Source: Bryopsis sp. KO-2023
Taxonomy: Eukaryota; Chlorophyta; Ulvophyceae; Bryopsidales; Bryopsidaceae
Reading direction: 5' to 3'
Assembly (NCBI GenBank): GCA_030272585.1
Contig: BSYQ01000004.1
Span: 4,154,001 to 4,218,000 of the forward strand
Length of the DNA: 64,000 nt
Shown piece after piece: positions 50,501-60,867 of the stretch (its first letter is position 1; each line of letters starts with the position of its first letter). Under the pieces are notes generated by a model. The model saw only the letters and a list, made by a program, of their open reading frames with translations, searched no databases and was not told the DNA's origin. The position numbers were made by a program, and so were the translations under genes.

Positions 50501-52748
50501 CGACTCATCGATCAGGTGAATGCCGACAAATCAAACCCTCATTTGTAGCATTAGTTGGCCATCATCCTCGGCGAAAGGTCTCCAAAGGGGAATCAAATGA
50601 TTCTAAGATTGGCTTCTGGAGCCGATATTATGTCATTTAGCTTGGTTTATGGAGTCGATATTTTGTCATTGATTGAGCTGCATTGTTTCTGCTAAATTCT
50701 AGGTAAGAAATGTAGCCAAGAAAGAGCAATTATTTTGAGATTGGGTTCTTATGATTGTCTCATAAAGTCCATATTGCTTCATTTATTGAGCTGGGTTTTT
50801 TTTTTCTTTTGAATTCCAGGTAAGAAATGTCCCCAAGGATGCTGATCCAGAGGGTCTCCGAGATCAAGTGGCGGCTCTGTTCGACAACTGGGCCAAAGTG
50901 GTGCATGCCGATCCCACCGACAAGAACATCACCTCATGCGTGGAGCAATTCATTCGAAGAGGCTTGCTCAAGGGGGACGACATCACCAGCCGGTTTTTCA
51001 GGATATGTGCCGAACTGTCTGTCCTGCACTGCGTCAATACAGAAGCTGCCAATCAGCAACAGCAAAAAGTTGGGGACGGGCGTATGTCTTACGTCATGAT
51101 CGACTCGTTCGTGAAACTGGTGGTGACCCTGTTGGAGGTGCTCAAGGGAGGAATCGCCGGACTGAGAAAGATTTTGGAAATCATCGTCCTGGTGTTGTAT
51201 CGAGATCATGACGATCGGGGAACTCTGTTCAATTCTCGGCCGTACTTCCGGATATTTTACGGGTTGTACCAGGAGCTGCTCCCTGGAGACTTGGATGATC
51301 TTGGGGCGTTGGACATTCTCGGAGCTCTGGCGTCGGCTTTAGTCAGCTGCAGGCCGCAGAGAGTTCCAGGATTTACGTTCTCCTGGCTGGAATTGGTGTC
51401 GCACCGGATGTTCCTGCCGAGATTGCTCAAGCATCCGGATCGGAGAGGATGGCCGTACTTCAGAGCGCTTTTCATGGGGCTCCTCCTGTTCATGCAGCCC
51501 TACTTAAGGCATGCCGAACTCGGAGACACCCTCCGGCTCTTGTACAAGGGGGTGATGAGAGTCATGCTGGTTCTGCTGCACGATTTCCCAGAGTTTTTGT
51601 GCGATTACCACGTCGAGCTGTGCAACGTGATTCCCCCGAGCTGCGTCCAGATGAGAAACTTGATTCTGAGCGCTTTCCCCAGCCACATGCGTTTGCCGGA
51701 TCCATTCACGCCGAATTTGAAGGTGGATTTGCTGACGGACATCAACAAGGAGCCGAAGATTTTCCCGGACGTTGCTCAACTGCTGCCGTTGGATCTCAAA
51801 AACGGCATCGATCAATACATCAAGTCGCATGGACCGACTTCGTTCTTGGCTAGCTTGCCTCAGAGGTTAATGTTGTCATTGGTAAGCTCCAAAGGGGGGG
51901 CAGGGGGCTGTTTGGGGGCATTCACATGTGATCATCATTTTTACTGCTAAATTCTTGAATATCCAAAAATGTCATTAAAAACCTTAGCCCCAGAAATGGT
52001 GTTTTCTGCAGAAGATGAAAATAGAAGTTTTTGTTGATCCACACCCCAGCCTTCTATATGACTGTGTAATTCGAGTATAATTTTCTAGCAGATTTTCTGC
52101 AAAACACTCCACAAGATTCATCATAAAAACCTAATTCTGAACTCTCCAGGGTTCGGGGGTTTTGACACAACGTCTTTGGTTGATGCTCTTTTTTCGCAGG
52201 AAGGTCAAAAGGTGGAGGGCACCGCTTATAACGTGACAATCATGAATTGCGTGGTGCTGTACACCGGAATTCTGGCCATTCGCGCGGTTCGGAACAACAG
52301 CGGCGCCTCCTTGGTGCAGTACGGCCCAGCGATGGACATCTTCCACAAGCTCGCCAACGATCTGGACACCGAGGGGCGGTACCTTTTCCTGAACGCCATC
52401 GCGAACCAGCTCCGATTCCCCAACAGCCACACCCATTACTTCAGCTGCGTGCTGCTGGTGCTGTTTTTGGAGGCTCAGCAGAGGGTGCTGCAAGAACAGA
52501 TCACTCGGGTGCTGTTGGAGCGGCTGATCGTGCATCGACCCCACCCTTGGGGATTGCTGATTACTTTCATCGAGTTGATCAAGAATAAGCGGTACAGGTT
52601 TTGGGATCTCGGCATTACTCGGTGTGCACCGGAGATCGGGCAGCTGTTCGATTCGGTGGCCAGGTCGTGTTTGCCGACCCCACCGGAAGGAATGGTGCAA
52701 GATGAGAATGGGGTGGCGGTGCAATCTGCTGAACGTGCTCTGGATTGA
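41530..52748 (+). CDS. CNOT1: CCR4-NOT complex scaffold subunit NOT1
   Basis: Fourteen exons: 41530-41637, 42049-42361, 42993-43478, 43855-44180, 44564-44701, 45009-45230, 45569-45925, 46364-46642, 46928-47336, 47596-48821, 49028-49642, 49865-50515, 50820-51881, 52200-52748. They total 2247 codons including stop (2246 aa; human CNOT1 is about 2376). NOT1 is the cytoplasmic scaffold that holds the CAF1/CCR4 deadenylases and the NOT2/NOT3 and CAF40 modules for mRNA decay. Seen in order: N-terminal HEAT-like region (KVLGMMARTHTGL, TWNVEVVIDVLK), SRILDICQ and ELAALASRREYLNLEKWL, an MIF4G-like CAF1-binding domain (NNLSPTNMEDKIQQL ... FEIEMIFKDFNLNIDEI), a proline-rich linker, the DUF3819 connector (RLISVGIDRAIYEII), and the NOT1 superfamily C-terminus (LLHDFPEFLCDYH, IPPSC, LPDPFTPNLKVD, DTEGRYLFLNAIANQLR). 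Exon 1 is short and the first residues are tentative. Confidence 0.96.
49643..49864 (+). other. Stop-free 222-nt intron in CNOT1 (exitron-like)
   Basis: The intron starts GTGTGG after GCTGAG and ends ATTCAG before TCCCCC. Its 222 bases are 74 codons and contain no stop in the flanking frame, so the frame stays open from 48932 to 50548. Retention would insert 74 residues between the DUF3819 connector and the next conserved block. I call it an intron because the inserted peptide matches nothing in NOT1 and the AG is preceded by a T-rich tract. Confidence 0.65.
50586..50819 (+). repeat. Diverged 117-bp tandem duplication spanning the CNOT1 exon 13 acceptor
   Basis: Two copies, about 50586-50702 and 50703-50819, share stretches such as TCATTGATTGAGCTG against TCATTTATTGAGCTG. 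Each ends in an acceptor followed by GTAAGAAATGT: ATTCTAG/GTAAGAAATG at 50702/50703 and ATTCCAG/GTAAGAAATG at 50819/50820. Only the second opens into the conserved exon. Reading on from the first meets TGA within twelve codons. Confidence 0.6.
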
Positions 52749-54470
52749 TTTTTCGATTTTTCGCCAGGGGGAATTTTTTTAATACATACGTATATATATA
52801 TGTGTGTGTGTGAGATAAAAGGGAAAGAAAAAGGAGGAGGCACAGAGGGTGGTTTTCTTCTTCTTCTCCCCCGCCCCCCCCTTGTGTTTTTTTTTTTTGG
52901 GGGGGGGGGCTCTGAACTTGTCTTGTCTTTTTCCCTTTTATTTCTCTTTCTCTCTCTCTCTTTTTTGCTCCCTCCCTTGTTTGTGTGGATTTCTATTTTA
53001 GGAAAGCTGTGCTCATGCGTGGCTGTTTTTTTTGGGGGGGGGACAATATATAGAGGTTTCTCCAGATAAATCAAAGAGCTGAAAGAGAGTGAAAGAGACG
53101 AGGAGGAGTGAAGAAAAAAAAGGAATCTATATGTTATTTCTTTCTACATGGGAGAGTGCTTCTTTTGCATAATTCGACCTTGGCTGAAAAAAAAGGCAAA
53201 AAAATTTTCATGCCTTGTCTCTCTTCCAATTCCTGCGCCTCTCTCCTAGGAGCCGGATGGACAAAAAAAAATTCAGACAAGAAATTCAGGGGGAAAAGAG
53301 AAAAAATGCAATAATAATACAAAACTGGTGATGTTGCATCGCGATTTGTAAGAGTGTTTTTTTCTTCTTTTTCTTTCCTCTTTCGGAGAAAAAAAAGGGA
53401 GGTGTTGAACAAAGTGCAAATTCGGAAAAAAAAAAGCAGAAACCGATGGAAAGAGTGATGGAAGGTTGTGCTCTTCTTTTTTTTTCCTTTTTTCTGTTAT
53501 TGAGTGGAGATATTTGCTGAGGGAAAATTTGACAAAATGCTGTTCGGGAGAGAGAAATTAAAGGAGGGGTAGAAAACAGACGAGGTCGAAAAGAAACACA
53601 CCAAAAAAAAACGAGAGGGGGTCTTCACAAACCATTACTGTAACAGTTAGTAAAAAACAAAACATATATTTCAGAGGATATTTTTTTCTCATATATATAT
53701 ATATGGAAGTATTGAAAAAGCTTCTTTTCAAGCTTCAGGAGGTGTTTTGGGGGGAGGGAGGTTCAGATCCACAGGAAGAAAAAGAAATGGGAAAAAAAGA
53801 CAGACTAGTTTCTTTTCTTTGTTGAGAGAAAAGAGGGGGAGGAGGGAAGGAGAGAGATAGGGCTGGGACTTCGTTGGTAAGATTTCACATACATGCAACA
53901 AAGAAAAAAAGGGAGAAAAAGAAAGTTCTTACAAATACAGGAGGGTTACGAAACAATGGGAGAGCTTTTTTTTTTTGCTTTTTTTCGGGGGGGGGGGGGG
54001 TTGGGGGGTTGCTGTTTTTCTCTTGATTGGAGGAGGAGAGAGGGTTAAAATTTGCCTCAAGGGGGGTAAAAAAGAAATATCAAGAGAAAAAGAATGCTAT
54101 TCGTGTGGAAAACGGATGTCCCAATTTGCATTATTGAATTGAACAAAAAAAAATCGATTGATCGAGAGAACTACAGGCAACAAAAAAATTCAAGGGGAGT
54201 TCGGAAAAAAGCATGAATTGTTTGGGATGGGGGGGGTGTTGGGAGGGGGGGTGGGAAGGGGAGGGATGGCTTAGTCGAAGAATATATTATCTTGTGGAGA
54301 ATTTGATTTTTATAGGGGGTTCAGCCAAGGTTGTAAAGTCTTCGTAAACTTGAAAAAAAAAAATCGAATAACACGTTTTTAATTTTTCTTTTTCTTGATG
54401 TGTGTTTTCATTGCATCTTTTCTGATTGTTTCTTACACCTGATTGAATGAAGCAGCCAATAGGCCTTCTC
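52749..54470. other. CNOT1 3' flank, homopolymer- and purine-rich
   Basis: No gene seen. The region is dominated by A, T and G runs (for example 14 G at 53987-54000), GAGAGAG stretches and TATATA repeats. It probably includes the CNOT1 3' UTR, but no confident polyadenylation signal was assigned. Confidence 0.55.
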
Positions 54471-54477
54471 ACCTCGA

Positions 54478-54585
54478 TTTGTAGCAAATAACCTCCTGAT
54501 AACAATTCTTTGTTTGCGTATTTACTCACATAGACATATGTAGACATATCCTTCGTCTTTGGGTGGTTATTTGCTACAAATAACC
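54478..54585. repeat. Inverted repeat with nested palindrome
   Basis: TTTGTAGCAAATAACC (54478-54493) is exactly complementary to 54565-54580. The right arm extended to 54585 is itself a perfect hairpin (GGTTATTTG, CTA, CAAATAACC). The spacer is 71 bases. It may be a small MITE, but no target duplication was established. Confidence 0.6.
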
Positions 54586-56785
54586 TGATTCACAGACTAA
54601 AAAATCAAAGAATTTTTTGAGTTAGTAGTTTTGATCAGCTCATAATAGGTTTGATTAACTCATAATCAAGCATACATCAAATGTATTTTCTTGCATCATA
54701 AAGACTGGATCATAACTTTACACAAAATGAAGGTTTGGATTTGACAGGGTTGGGAAATCTCTGCAGAACGAATACTCGATTCTTGATTGCACAAAAGCAC
54801 CACCGTGTTTTGTTGCGTGCGTTGCTGGAAATGATATTTGATTCGAAAAGCCGATGGGGGGAAACTACTGAGAATATGGCAGCAACCCTTCAAACTGTTG
54901 GTTTCCTTTCTTGCATGTGGGAAAACTTCTTCATGATTTTCATTAGTCATGCTCTTGAATCCAAGCTTGGGACTGTTTTTTTTTTCCAGAAAAATTGTTG
55001 GCATGTTTGTCGCAAAAAGGAATTCGGAGCATGCAAAAAATATTAACAGGTGCTATTTTCCACAGGAAACCGATGATTTGCCTTGTGATTTCCATGATGC
55101 TTGCTCTGGAAGCGAAAACGAAAACTTATGCCTTGAATTTAGTGACACACACACGCCCGTGTGCAAAAGATACTTCTTTGTAAAAAGAATACATATATTT
55201 TTTGTTATTCGAAGAAAAAAGCAAAGGGCAAAAAAGCAAAGTCAAGCGGGAAGGCCTGGGAACGTCGCTCCTTGTTCGAGTCGTGATCGTGGTCAGACGC
55301 GGTCGAAATCAGGAAAAGAACGGAGTGTTTTGGGGGTAAAATATATAAAAATGATGGGAATGATCTGTGCCTGAATGCAGAGCAGATACATATGTACATA
55401 TCTTAATGAGCCCATCCACACTGGAGGGGTTTTTACTTGCAAAAAGTCCCACCTGGCATGGTTGGTTCCACAGAAAATTTCAACAGCACCTGGATTTCTC
55501 TTGGAGCCACAGATACTACCACTTGAACATAGGGATGTACATTGGAAAAAATGGAACAGGCAATGACACCATCAAACCGGAATTTACTTTCCGTTTTGTC
55601 ATGTTGGGCTGCTCTTGATCAACATACTGAGGAAGGTAGACGATTCACCGTGGGCTTTTGAATTTTTTTGTGTCTCCGAGTGGAACATTTCGACCCATAA
55701 TCGATGGATGAGGGTAAGAGCTTGACTGCTGTTGAATGGTATATCTAAATGGCGAGAAGGATGTTTCCGAAGCTGAACGGTTCTTTAACAGCGAAATCGA
55801 CGATATCGACCTACCGTGTGCATGCATACCAGCCAAATATCAAGGAGGCCAGATGACATCCCGAAGCTCGACCTCTCGTTCCTCGTTGTGTTGAAGAGAC
55901 TCCTGGTTACAATTTGACCTTTTTGATAGAATAATCGACAGCAAACTTTGAGAAGAAGAACAGGACTGTTGGCTGGACAAGAGAGATTCCAGCAAGTTAC
56001 TGGAGGTCGCATGAAATGTTACAAAACGATTTTGCAATAGTGACTGGTTTCTGCCCAAACTTCCCGCTTAATTTGCAAAGAACAGTCATCCATAAAGAAT
56101 ACAATTGGTATGGAGATGTTTTATTTGTTGTTGTGTGGGGAGGTCTCCCTCTGCTCAACCCCTGGTCAGACTCGGGGTGGTCGATATGCTGATAAGCACG
56201 TGTCAGGGATGCCAAGACCTGCATATGTTCATTCATACATAAGATATTGAAGCTAGAAACGTTGAATCTGAGTTTTGGCATGCATATGTACGTCACTGCA
56301 ATCGCTTGTCACTGGCCTGTGTTGTACATATGTATATTGAACGTGAAAGAGGTCCCGAAGAGTGATCATGTCTGGTTTTTCTTGGATATCAACATTACTC
56401 CCATTTCTGACTTGCTTGATTGATCACAAGAAATAGGAATAGGATGAACTACAGTAATGGATGCTGATAATGAGCCTGAAAAAATATTGAAAGATGAGCA
56501 GGGCCAATATCGATAACGGCGTCGTCAGGGACTTGAACAAAATGCACTACTCACAGTTTACAGAGATGAACAATGAGTCAACCCAGCCACCACCACCTCT
56601 GCTACTTTCTTGCTAAAATTATCGCTGCTGCAACCAATTTCAAAAAACATTACCGATCAAATTCTGAGTTCACTTATAAGATGTATATGATGTACATATC
56701 ATGAGAGCCCTGTGATGTCAGTTGTGGATTTCACTTGAATTACCAGTGGATGGGTGACTGATCCAACAAAAATTCAGGATTCAGA
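54586..56785. other. Intergenic, no gene supported
   Basis: Short open frames on both strands, including a serine-rich minus frame near 55840-56058, show no domain and no convincing splice structure. Several TACATATGT-like words recur (for example near 55389, 56322 and 59061). Confidence 0.45.
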
Positions 56786-57183
56786 ATTTGCGTTGCTGGT
56801 GGGATGTGGGGTTTTCTTATCTCACAAAAAAAAACTCTCAAAAAAAAAAGAAACAGGTCAAGATTAAGAATTTGCGTTGCTGGTGGGATGTGGGATTTTC
56901 TTATCTCACAAAAAAAAAACTCTCAAAAAAAAAAAAAGAAACAGGTCAGGATTGAGAATTTGCGTTGCTGGTGGGATGTGGGATTTTCTTATCCCACAAA
57001 AAAAAAAATGTCAAAAAAAAAAAAAGAAACAGGTCAGGATTGAGAATTTGCGTTGCTGGTAGGATGTGGGATTTTCTTATCTCACAAAAAAAAAACTCTC
57101 AAAAAAAAAAAAAGAAACAGGTCAGGATTGAGAATTTGCGTTGCTGGTGGGATGTGGGATTTTCTTATCTCACAAAAAAAACA
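56786..57183. repeat. Minisatellite, about 88-bp unit, five copies
   Basis: The landmark ATTTGCGTTGCTGG occurs at 56786, 56870, 56958, 57046 and 57134, spaced 84, 88, 88 and 88 bp. Each full unit holds two A tracts (after TCTCAC and CTCTC) and a GAAACAGGTCAGGATTGAGA core. Because 88 is not a multiple of three, the similar peptides seen in all frames are artefacts. Near-identity of copies 2 to 5 points to recent expansion. Confidence 0.92.
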
Positions 57184-60100
57184 TGAATTAGAGTCGAAGA
57201 GAACCTTTGTAAATGGGATTTGGTGTTTCAATGATGTAGAAGCAAATCATTTTCTGCCATGCTTTTCTCAAGCAATCATTGCACTGTGGGTGTAATAAAG
57301 GATTAGTAAAAGAATAAAATATTATATATTCTGTTGGAGATCAAATGCACAAGCTCAAGGATGTGTTTTTCTCAACCCCAAGAGCAAGACTTCAAACTCT
57401 TGACAAGGTGACCCAGAATTGCAAAAAGTTTTCACTTTATTGAAACTGTAGATATGAGACGCCAAAGATAGACTTTGAGTTTGTCAAGCACCAAAACACA
57501 AGGGAAAACACCAGCTGCTGAGTGTTGGGCCTCCACTCAACAACCCATTACCTTACAAACCCTTTACCACAACTCCTTTGTGTCCTTTTCAGATACCCCA
57601 ATCCTGAGGATACCACTCTGTGTCATTACATAGACTTCACACCAGCACAAACGATTTTCACATACTTTTTCTCTTCTTGCCAACATGGAGAGTGGTTTTC
57701 CTCCAGCTTTTCGCACTCAAACTTGAGAATATATTTCATGCTTGCTTTTGGATCTTGCTTTTTTTCTATGTAATTCCATGCATCCATTGATCAAACAAGA
57801 TTGTTTGTCGTTCTGGGGTGTGGGGTGGTGGGTTGTCTGGCTGGGGTGGCAGATTCTCGCCTTCACAACAAAAATGCACACTGGATCCTGTTCTGTTGCC
57901 AGTTTTGGTCAAAGTTTTTGAAATATCTGCCCATTGAAGAATATTGGTGCATGTCTTGACAGCGCATGCGAACTGTATTTCCAATGTTTCTTTTCGATTG
58001 TTTCGTTTTTGCTTTTCCCATCGATGTCAATCTTGTGCAGCTGGTATAGCTTGCATAATCATTGTTCAAAAAACAACACTGATGGGATTCCACCCCAGCA
58101 ATCAGCCCTTCATGATTTGGCTAACTAAATTTCTTACCTACCCCCCCAGCAATATCGCTTTTAAAATTCACCCACGTGCTTTGAGGATACAAAAGCAACA
58201 GTTTTGGGAAAATGTGCCCAAAAAAAGATTGAGATCAAACCTCGTAAGGAAAAAAGGGAAAAGTCCCTGAGAAAATTATTCTATATTTCTGTATTCTGAT
58301 AATGCTTTTTTGCGGGTGTATCCCAGAAGGAATAGTTGCTTCGATATAACTCCAAGATGAACTCAGAGATAGTGACATGGTGGAAGGATTTGGATATAGA
58401 TAAATTTAGATATGAATAAAATGCTTGGAGCATCATTCTGTGCTCATTTGAGTGAACCTTGGTCTCAGAGTGGTGCGAGGTAACCCATCAAGTTTGCAAC
58501 AGCAAGAAAATTCACAATTAATGTCTCCAACCAATGAAAAAACTGCTGCAGGAAATCCTTTACACGATGAACTCGGAATAGTGCCGTTAAAAAAACTCCA
58601 AACCGTCATTAGAGAGTGCATGGGAAGAGATTTTTGACATATAGACCTGAGCGAAACGTACCAAATAACAAAAACAGATGACATAAAGCCCGAGTTCTTG
58701 AGTAGATGAGCAAGTGCGTTTGCATATATTTTTGTGAAAAAGGGCAGATGGACAAGGGGTGATAACAATGAGCTAGTGCGTTTGCATATATTTTTGTCAA
58801 AAACGGCAAATGGACAAGGGATGATGCCAGCACTCCAATAGGTTTTTAAAGAGAAGCTGATCCATAAGATTTCTGAAGGGCCAAGGGACCAAAAAGAGGA
58901 AAGAGCACTCGTACGATTTTGATGGGAAGACCGACTTGGGGAAGGATATGCTTTCCTGATGGTGCGATATTCTGGAATCTATAGCAGTGGGACGTCAAGG
59001 CCGAAAACTTCGATTGCTACTGGAGCCTGCATCCATAAATGCATGGTGTCGAAAGCATATGTACATAATTTGCATTTATAAACTTATGCATCCTGCGGGA
59101 CCTGAGCAAAAACAAAGGTTGATTGAATTGAAGCCTTTTTTCTCTTTTGAAACCAATTTTTTTCCTCCTTCAGATCTCAACCTGACGAAAAACTTTGCAT
59201 GTGAAAAAGTACTAAACAATCCAAAAAAAGTAAACAACATGTTCTATACTTTTTTCTGATTTTCTTTTTGTGTTTGGAATGACGTGTTTTTTTTTGCGAG
59301 CCATGGACTGACTGCATCGATTGATAACAGAATTCAGATTGGGCTGATCGAATGTTATCATAATATGCACCACAGGGGGTTGGGCTGCTGTTCCACCAAG
59401 AGTTCTTCTGGTCAGACATGCATGCAGACTTGGCAAAAGCTACCGTCGGATTGGCAAACATCAGATGACGCATTCTCACATATGGATAAAGTGTCTTTAA
59501 AAGAAGCTTTTTGAAAAAAAGCAGCATCTGAGCTGAGAATATTGAGAGAGTGCAGTGGTGATCAGGCCTGAATTTCAACCAAAAAATAGATGCTCAAGTT
59601 TGATGGACGGTGTGGCAGCCGATGTCGAGTGGGGTGCTGTTGGCAAAGGTGTTCCCTTGCAGATGCCCAAAAAAAATGCATCGAATTGTAAAGAAAACAA
59701 ATAATTTTCGAAGACTGAAACGCAAATCAAAAGAGTGAATTGGCATTTGAGAGAACCCCCATTTGGAAACTTAATTTCTGTATGAACAGCATTCAAGCCG
59801 TCAACACACTTTTCTTGCCCCTCGAATTTGTATTTTGAATAAAACATCCCCCCAAAACCCCACAGAAGATGTGGAGATGGTTGTGAGCTGCCTGGATTCG
59901 TGCTAACCCAGGTTTAGGATGAGTGTTTTTGATACTTTTGGAAACGATGCTACACAATTTTCTGCTTGCTTTTTTTCCTTCCGCAAACAACTTGGAGGTG
60001 ACATGCAAGATGGTGTCGTTGGGCATGTCCTTCTCTAATGAACTTTGCACGGCTGAGTCGATATTCTCCCGCTCTGAACAACAAACAGAGAGGGGGAAAG

Positions 60101-60867
60101 AAAACGACCATACGGTTGCGAAAGTAGTTCGCAGATTGAAGGAACCAAAACAAAAATCGCCATGATTCAACGACGATTGACGCCCGAATGATGGTCAAGA
60201 AGTTACTGGAGAAGTTAGCGGTGCCGACGAAAGCTCTGCAATTATCGCGGTTTTCCGATTTGTACAAACCAGTGAATTACCCCAACTGAATGCGAGCACG
60301 AAATCCAGAAACTGCTTTATTCTCGAGAATGAAAAACCTTGGACGAGCGACACCCCTATGACATACCATCGTACAGAAAAGATCTTGACTGATTTTAACG
60401 ACTCACATGCACAAAACTGAATCCAGCAAGAAATCCCTTCTGGACGAAACAGAGTAAACCAACAGACATTCATTCAAAACTGGTGGGTGATGGAGTTCAA
60501 ATCAGGCTGCTTCCCACTTTTTTGGACAAAAAAAAGGGGTCACTCCAACAAAACACTAATCTTCAAAATATATCAGCCTCGACCGCCCCCCAACACCCAT
60601 CCTACCCTGTTCCAAAACACCTTGTGAAGAATCCTGGATCCCCAGCAATGCTTCCCTATTCTAGACCGCATCGATTTTCCCAGGCTGTCAACGAGCAACA
60701 GACAAAATCAGCGAACAAACACCCTCAATGGACTTCCTTCCCACCCCTTTTGGGCATCGAAGAAAGTCTTTTTGTCCAATACCACTTTCACACAAGCCAA
60801 CCTTGCCTTTCCCTCACCTCACCCAAACAACATACAAATACATTCAGAGAGATTTTCCCATATCAGA
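57184..60867. other. Intergenic, no gene supported
   Basis: AT-rich sequence with scattered short frames on both strands. None shows a recognisable domain or a chain of splice-compatible exons. It contains one 62-bp tandem duplication (annotated separately). It ends at the stop codon of the acyl-CoA oxidase gene. Confidence 0.45.
58708..58825. repeat. Imperfect 62-bp tandem duplication
   Basis: The segment beginning AGTGCGTTTGCATATATTTT recurs 62 bases later with a few substitutions and is followed both times by ATGGACAAGGG. No coding function seen. Confidence 0.8.

Noticed and set aside
48932..50548. A single continuous 538-codon exon of CNOT1
   Set aside because: Its ends run into intron sequence, and residues encoded by 49643-49864 match nothing in NOT1. 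Good splice sites flank both conserved parts.
55785..56058. Serine-rich minus-strand open frames near 56 kb as a possible gene
   Set aside because: There is no recognisable domain, no clear exon chain and composition similar to the surrounding intergenic DNA.
56804..57295. Overlapping open frames encoding similar RICVAGG-type peptides
   Set aside because: They arise from the 88-bp tandem repeat read in all three frames. They are not a repeated protein.
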